Shown here one piece after another: positions 5,847 through 9,421 of a DNA stretch of 9,421 nucleotides; position 1 is the first letter of the stretch, and every line of letters begins with the position of its first letter. Source of the stretch: CAZFLD01 sp964519835 (GTDB lineage Bacteria; Spirochaetota; Spirochaetia; DSM-27196; CAZFLD01); contig CAZFLD010000119.1 of the NCBI GenBank assembly GCA_964519835.1, forward strand, positions 1-9,421, in the 5' to 3' direction. The notes under the pieces were generated by a model. The model was given only the letters and a program-made list of their open reading frames with translations. It made no database searches and was not told where the DNA came from. The position numbers were made by a program, and so were the translations under genes.

Positions 5847-7424
5847 CTATTCGCCGCGCTCGAACACCGACAGCTCGGTAAGAACTCCGTCCAGTCGCAA
5901 GTAGTACCAGGTCCCGAAGAAGCCGGGCGCGACGGGGACTCCCGGAGTGAGGATCGGCATGAGCTCGCTGCGCGCCAGCTCTTTGCCGTCCGAAGCGCGG
6001 CGCCAGACGATCTGCTCCCGGAGGGTGCCGTCGTCAAGCCTATTGATCAGGACGGGCAGGGGCAAGTTTTCGAGCTCGCTCGCCACAAAGACGCGCTCAT
6101 CCGGCGGGCCCACCAACGAGGTATGACTGACCGTTCGCTGGTCGACAATCCAGGCAATGCGCAGTTCGCTCTCGTCCACGAGGTCAACGGCCGCGATTTG
6201 GCCGGGACCAGTGTCCATCGTGTAGATTCGATTATTGGCGGGATCCACGGTTAGTGCCGAGGGGATTACGCTCGCGGGGATGGCGCTGTCCGCGAAGGGG
6301 TCGATTCGGATTACCCGATCGCTGTCATAGATGCTTACCGCCACGACACTCAACGGTACTTCACTCGGCGAGGCGTTTGTCTGAAACACTATCCAGTCGT
6401 TCATGACGATGGGCGCGCTTGCGAGAGTCTGCCCTTCTTTCATGTAAAAGAGCGGCCCCCAGTCCCGGCTCATCCGCAGCTCTTCTCCGTCCCAGTCCAT
6501 GCGCAGGATCGCATCGGTGCCCGGCACAAAGATGAAGTCTCGGCCGTTTCTGTTCGTGCTGGTAATTCTGCCGCCGGACCCCTCGTCGAGCTGGTATTGC
6601 GCCACAACGTCCAGTGATTCGGGATCGACCACGACCACGAGCGAGACTGGGATCGGTCCGAATTCCGATTCGTCGCAAGGAGAGTCCTCGGTGCAGCCTT
6701 CCTGGCGGCCGAACGACTTAGTCACAAGCAGCCCACTGTCGAGGACGGTGAAGCCGTTGTACACGATGTTCTCGGCCAGCGCTCCTTCCGGCAGCGGTAG
6801 CTGGACCTGCTTGATGATGTCGCCGGTATCCGGGTTTATGCGGGCGAGCTGTTGGCTGAAGATCGCGTACAGGTCGCCGTTGCCGTGGACGGTGACAAGC
6901 CCGGGCCAGATCATCTCGCCCAAATCTCCGGCATTCCGAAGCGTGCGCTCCCAAACAATGGCGCCGCTTCGCGTGTCGTACTTCACCAAGTACGCGACTT
7001 CCGATTGGGCAAGGCCGGCCACGGTACCGCCGTAGAGGAACAGCTCGTGTGGCTCACGGGTGACGATGTTGTAGGGTGCAGGGAAGCGCCCGGCAAATTG
7101 CCGGGCCACCACCACGTTCCGCTCCGGCGATTGTAGCGATCCCCCGAAATCGGCCGGATAGACGTGAGTTCGCTCGGGATCGGCATGCTCAAACGGCGTC
7201 ACGGAACGGTAGAGGCCCCTGTCCGTGGTCCCGGTTTGCATCGAGGCGCTAATCGGGTACTCGCCGACCGTCACCGATGTCTGCGGGCTTGGCGGCGCCG
7301 TCGTGCAGCCGAGGACGGCGACCGCGACCGCAAACGCCATTGCGCCCATCGCCATTGCCCGAGCGAAGGATCGGCTCCGCTTTTTCCCGTTTTCGCCGGC
7401 ACCGTCGCCTTTAACCGTACTCAC
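5847..7424 (-). CDS. beta-propeller (PQQ-like) lipoprotein of unknown function
   Basis: This 525-residue protein starts with a basic stretch (GKKRSRSFAR), then a hydrophobic run rich in Ala, Val and Met ending in the lipobox VLGC (Cys40), so it should be exported and lipid-anchored. The mature part shows propeller-like blades: YLVKYDTRSGAIVWERTL and ARINPDTGDIIKQVQL are typical PQQ/quinoprotein-like strands, and later segments (LSVVAVSIYDSDRVIRID, NRIYTMDTGPGQIAAVD) continue the pattern. No catalytic motif is recognised, so it may be a binding scaffold or an enzyme of the SMP-30/PQQ superfamily. Cys244 and Cys250 in one loop could form a disulfide. Start: GTG at 7424 has GGAGGG (7432-7437) 7 bases upstream; the alternative TTG at 7454 lacks this. 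It is divergent from the TetR gene and shares its control region, so it is the likeliest regulated target. Confidence 0.75.
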   Translation of the reverse strand: MSTVKGDGAGENGKKRSRSFARAMAMGAMAFAVAVAVLGCTTAPPSPQTSVTVGEYPISASMQTGTTDRGLYRSVTPFEHADPERTHVYPADFGGSLQSPERNVVVARQFAGRFPAPYNIVTREPHELFLYGGTVAGLAQSEVAYLVKYDTRSGAIVWERTLRNAGDLGEMIWPGLVTVHGNGDLYAIFSQQLARINPDTGDIIKQVQLPLPEGALAENIVYNGFTVLDSGLLVTKSFGRQEGCTEDSPCDESEFGPIPVSLVVVVDPESLDVVAQYQLDEGSGGRITSTNRNGRDFIFVPGTDAILRMDWDGEELRMSRDWGPLFYMKEGQTLASAPIVMNDWIVFQTNASPSEVPLSVVAVSIYDSDRVIRIDPFADSAIPASVIPSALTVDPANNRIYTMDTGPGQIAAVDLVDESELRIAWIVDQRTVSHTSLVGPPDERVFVASELENLPLPVLINRLDDGTLREQIVWRRASDGKELARSELMPILTPGVPVAPGFFGTWYYLRLDGVLTELSVFERGE

Positions 7425-7473
7425 TGTGAAACCCTCCCCCGCAATCCGTATCAAAAAATGCGCCTTTGTTTGC

Positions 7474-7502
7474 TTGCTCGCACCCGGCGCGACTTGTATA
7501 CT
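7474..7502 (+). promoter_or_regulatory. sigma-70-type promoter of the TetR-family gene
   Basis: TTGCTC (7474-7479) and TATACT (7497-7502) are separated by exactly 17 bases, 4 of 6 and 5 of 6 matches to consensus. Transcription would start near 7509-7511, right at the first candidate operator, so a bound repressor would block initiation. The start codon is about 90 bases downstream. Confidence 0.6.
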
Positions 7503-7521
7503 CTTAAATGTGACGTTGCAA
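7495..7521 (-). promoter_or_regulatory. candidate promoter of the divergent lipoprotein gene
   Basis: Read on the minus strand, TTGCAA (7521-7516) and TATACA (7500-7495) form a -35/-10 pair with a short 15-base spacer. The palindromic GTATAC core lets the -10 region serve both directions. The -35 hexamer lies inside the first candidate operator, so one bound repressor could close both promoters. The short spacer makes this less certain than the plus-strand promoter. Confidence 0.35.
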
Positions 7522-7527
7522 CATTAC
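7510..7527. promoter_or_regulatory. candidate TetR operator, site 1
   Basis: GTGACGTTGCAACATTAC is an imperfect palindrome centred on the perfect 8-mer GTTGCAAC. It lies 7 bases after the TetR -10 box and overlaps the candidate -35 of the lipoprotein gene. A related element (site 2) follows at 7565. A divergent TetR gene commonly binds such a site to control itself and its neighbour; binding here is inferred. Confidence 0.5.
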
Positions 7528-7564
7528 GCTACCTTGCATGCGGCAGCAACTGCAAAGCCGCTCC

Positions 7565-7581
7565 GTGACGATAACTGTTAC
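7565..7581. promoter_or_regulatory. candidate TetR operator, site 2
   Basis: GTGACGATAACTGTTAC shares with site 1 the left half GTGACG, an internal AAC and the right end TTAC, with one base less between the halves. It lies 55 bases downstream of site 1, in the TetR leader and just before the chosen start codon. It may be a second repressor site acting as a roadblock or allowing cooperative binding. Confidence 0.4.
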
Positions 7582-7600
7582 AAACCGGGCGAGTTGCTAC

Positions 7601-8161
7601 ATGACGAGACAAAAGCAGATAGATGAATCCAAAGAAATGATCGCTGAGGCCTTTGTCGAGTTGCTCCATGACAACGACTATGATGACTTGACGTTGAGCC
7701 AAATTGCGGACCGCGCGAAGGTGAACCGCATGACTCTCTACCGGCACTTCAAGAACAAGGAGCGAATCATCCTCTACTGCGCACAGAAGTCCCTGGAGGA
7801 GCACGAAGCGACGGTCGCGGGCGAGTCCAAGCCCTTCCTGGAGTTCATCTTTCGGCGGCTCGAGTGGATGAAAGACCTTCCGCAGCTCCCGGTACTGCTG
7901 AAGAGCCGTGAGATCGAAGAGCTGCTGGAAGGCTTTGCAGTCTCGGCGCACCAGACCGGCCTCGAACAGGCCCTTGGCAAACGCTTCGAAGATGATCCCT
8001 ATCTCTTCCACTTCTTCTTCGGCGGCATAAATAGAATCGTCCTCGAGTGGCTCGAAAACGGAAGCCGGGAACCTTCCCGTGAGATCGCTTACAAGATCAT
8101 CGCGCTGACTCGATCGTTCTTACTCTCGAACGGCGGGGCGGTGCCGACTCCACGCGATTAG
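7601..8161 (+). CDS. TetR/AcrR-family transcriptional regulator
   Basis: This 186-residue protein is a one-component repressor. The N-terminal helix-turn-helix is clear: residues 11-22 form helix 1 (KEMIAEAFVELL), 30-50 the HTH (LTLSQIADRAKVNRMTLYRHF), followed by KNKERII. The C-terminal part (about 65-180) is all-helical with FFFGGINRIVLEWLENG, the dimer/ligand region typical of the family; the ligand is unknown. Start: ATG 7601 puts the first helix at the usual distance. A longer in-frame ATG at 7538 would add 21 residues from sequence that holds candidate operator 2 and lacks a Shine-Dalgarno. The ribosome site before 7601 (GGGCGAG, about 8 bases away) is weak. It is divergent from the propeller lipoprotein and convergent with the dehalogenase gene, suggesting control of one or both. 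Family assignment is firm, target inferred. Confidence 0.92.
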   Translation: MTRQKQIDESKEMIAEAFVELLHDNDYDDLTLSQIADRAKVNRMTLYRHFKNKERIILYCAQKSLEEHEATVAGESKPFLEFIFRRLEWMKDLPQLPVLLKSREIEELLEGFAVSAHQTGLEQALGKRFEDDPYLFHFFFGGINRIVLEWLENGSREPSREIAYKIIALTRSFLLSNGGAVPTPRD

Positions 8162-8183
8162 TGTCGGCACGTCCCACTTTTTT
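8141..8183 (+). terminator. intrinsic terminator overlapping the TetR stop codon
   Basis: GTGCCGAC (8141-8148) and GTCGGCAC (8163-8170) form a perfect 8-bp GC-rich stem with a 14-base loop containing the end of the TetR gene. Seven bases later a run of six T (8178-8183) runs into the end of the opposing stop codon. The gap before the T run makes it imperfect, but the position between convergent genes fits. Confidence 0.5.
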
Positions 8184-9397
8184 CAGTCCCTCGTCCGTCC
8201 TCTTGTTTGGGCAATAAACTGGTTGATCAACCGAGCGATTTCTGCGCCGGCGTCATCCTGGAGGAAGTGCCCCGCGTCGCGGATCCGGGTGTGCGGCCGG
8301 CCGGCCGCTCCGGGAACATAGTCGATAAGGGCCTGCTGCACTTCACGTCGACCCAGGTTCCCCGGGTCGTTGTCGCCCCAGATGGTGAGGAAGGGCTTGT
8401 CAAACTCGAAGAGTCGCGCCTGTGCTTCTCGGGTCCGACCCGGCAGCTGCGTGATCAGGCTGGGGAATGATCGGGGGCCTGCCATGGTAATCTCCGCCGG
8501 GAATGGAGCATCGTAGGCCGCCAGTTCCGCGTCGGGGACATCGAAATAGGTAACCGCCTCGATGATCTGTGACGGCCGGAAGTCCGGCGAGTAACGCGAG
8601 TAGGCCATCCAGCGCCCGAATCCCTCCGCACTTTCGGGGGGCTCATCCAGCACGATGTTCCCGTACTCATCCAGACCGGAGATCTCGACCGGGGCGGCGC
8701 CATCGGAACGGTTGCCGTCCTGGTCGTAAAGCCGGGGCATGCGCTGGGGGACCAATCGTAAGTATCTTCCGAACTGCGCATTGCTCGCGCCGATGTCGTC
8801 CGGAAGCACGCCCGGCACCGCACCTTCGGGAAAGACCGGAAGAAAGCCGTTTCCGACCACAACGCGATCGAACAAGTCCGGATACGTTCCCACGATGTGG
8901 AGCCCGATGAGGCTGCCCCAGTCCTGCACGAATGTCGTAATCCCGGACAGCTCGAGCTCGGCAATAAAGCGATAGAGGCGATCGACATGCATTTCGTAGC
9001 TGTAGTAGTCCGGATCGATCGGCTTGTCCGAGCGGCCCATTCCGAGGTGATCCATGGCGATGACTCGGTGGCCTTCGCCGGTCAATACGGGAATCATCTC
9101 GCGGTAGAGGTATGACCACGTAGGCTGTCCGTGGAGCAAAAGGATTGTTTGGCCGGATTCGCCGCCGCCCTCGTCAACGTAGGCCTGTCGCAATCCGTCT
9201 ATCTCGACGTAGCGGGCCTCGTAGGGCCAGTCGGGCAGGTCCTCAAAGAAGCGGTCCGGGGTCCGGACGAACTCGACCCCATCTGGGGTCCTCATCACCG
9301 CAAGCTCCGAGTCCTCCAACTGAAACGGGGCGGTGGCACATGCTGCCATCAGGACCGCAGCAAGCGCCGCGCCGGTAAGTATCATCACCGTTCGCAA
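8183..9397 (-). CDS. lipoprotein haloalkane dehalogenase (DhlA-type alpha/beta hydrolase)
   Basis: This 404-residue alpha/beta hydrolase should cleave carbon-halogen bonds in haloalkanes to give an alcohol and halide. Like DhlA it has RTPDRFFEDLPDWPY near the start, the oxyanion-hole motif HGQPTWSYLYREM (from H89), nucleophile D159 with halide-binding W160 in VQDWGS, a second halide-binding Trp at W263 in FGRWMAYS (aligning with DhlA W175), AAYDAPFP, acid D344 in WGDNDP and base H377 in DAGHFLQDD. The cap region before W263 is some 50 residues longer than in DhlA (310 residues in total). Unlike DhlA it begins with an export signal and lipobox LMAAC (Cys20), so it is probably lipid-anchored outside the cytoplasm. 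Start: TTG 9397 is preferred because it supplies the Arg of the signal's basic end; GTG 9388 and ATG 9385 are alternatives, and none has a strong Shine-Dalgarno. Substrate unknown; epoxide hydrolases are the nearest alternative, but the Trp pair argues for dehalogenase. Confidence 0.88.
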   Translation of the reverse strand: MRTVMILTGAALAAVLMAACATAPFQLEDSELAVMRTPDGVEFVRTPDRFFEDLPDWPYEARYVEIDGLRQAYVDEGGGESGQTILLLHGQPTWSYLYREMIPVLTGEGHRVIAMDHLGMGRSDKPIDPDYYSYEMHVDRLYRFIAELELSGITTFVQDWGSLIGLHIVGTYPDLFDRVVVGNGFLPVFPEGAVPGVLPDDIGASNAQFGRYLRLVPQRMPRLYDQDGNRSDGAAPVEISGLDEYGNIVLDEPPESAEGFGRWMAYSRYSPDFRPSQIIEAVTYFDVPDAELAAYDAPFPAEITMAGPRSFPSLITQLPGRTREAQARLFEFDKPFLTIWGDNDPGNLGRREVQQALIDYVPGAAGRPHTRIRDAGHFLQDDAGAEIARLINQFIAQTRGRTRD

Positions 9398-9421
9398 TTG
9401 TCGTCGTGAGTAGTCTGCTTT

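Noticed and set aside
6499..7035. A 178-codon plus-strand frame opposite the propeller lipoprotein.
   Set aside because: Its Ser/Pro-rich composition is typical of antisense translation, and the minus-strand frame has a signal peptide, ribosome site and blade repeats.

Overview
The window looks like chromosomal DNA of a free-living, fairly GC-rich spirochaete (Spirochaetales). The best clue is the large sensor kinase: its N-terminal receiver carries the FLTSHSEKEYVDRVEEI and YGYVLKNSGE segments that I associate with spirochaete receiver/PAS/HisKA_2 proteins. Two lipoproteins and several gene fragments fit the same picture. This placement is inferred from sequence style only and was not tested by any search.

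Left part (1-1650), an accessory patch on the minus strand. A gene cut by the window edge (1-714) may be a restriction-type or other defence nuclease. It is followed by a short intergenic stretch holding a GC-rich hairpin and the surviving N-terminus of a transposase OrfA-like gene with its ribosome binding site (875-943). Next comes a complete VapBC/FitAB-type toxin-antitoxin pair: antitoxin at 1394-1645 and PIN toxin at 1011-1397, joined by an ATGA overlap. Upstream of the antitoxin are a promoter and two identical 9-bp repeats spaced 21 bp apart, a likely autoregulatory operator.

Centre (1650-5850). A 400-bp non-coding region with a structured segment (1781-1850) leads into one very large plus-strand gene (2047-5661). 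It encodes receiver, seven PAS domains, HisKA_2 and HATPase, a cytoplasmic sensor histidine kinase with no partner regulator in view. After it lies a perfect 22-bp palindrome and a minus-strand scrap that resembles the start of a nucleotidyltransferase-type gene.

Right part (5847-9421), a lipoprotein/TetR locus. A beta-propeller lipoprotein (5847-7424, minus) and a TetR-family repressor (7601-8161, plus) are divergent. Their shared control region has a good promoter and two related imperfect palindromes, one just after the TetR -10 box. Convergent with the repressor, 21 bp away, is a haloalkane dehalogenase of the DhlA type (8183-9397, minus) with all catalytic and halide-binding residues visible and, unusually, a lipoprotein signal. 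The simplest reading is a ligand-responsive TetR controlling its own gene and the propeller lipoprotein, with the dehalogenase perhaps in the same response. No complete mobile element, rRNA, tRNA or CRISPR array is visible. The most unusual items are the lipid-anchored dehalogenase, the TetR operator pair and the possible defence nuclease at the left edge.
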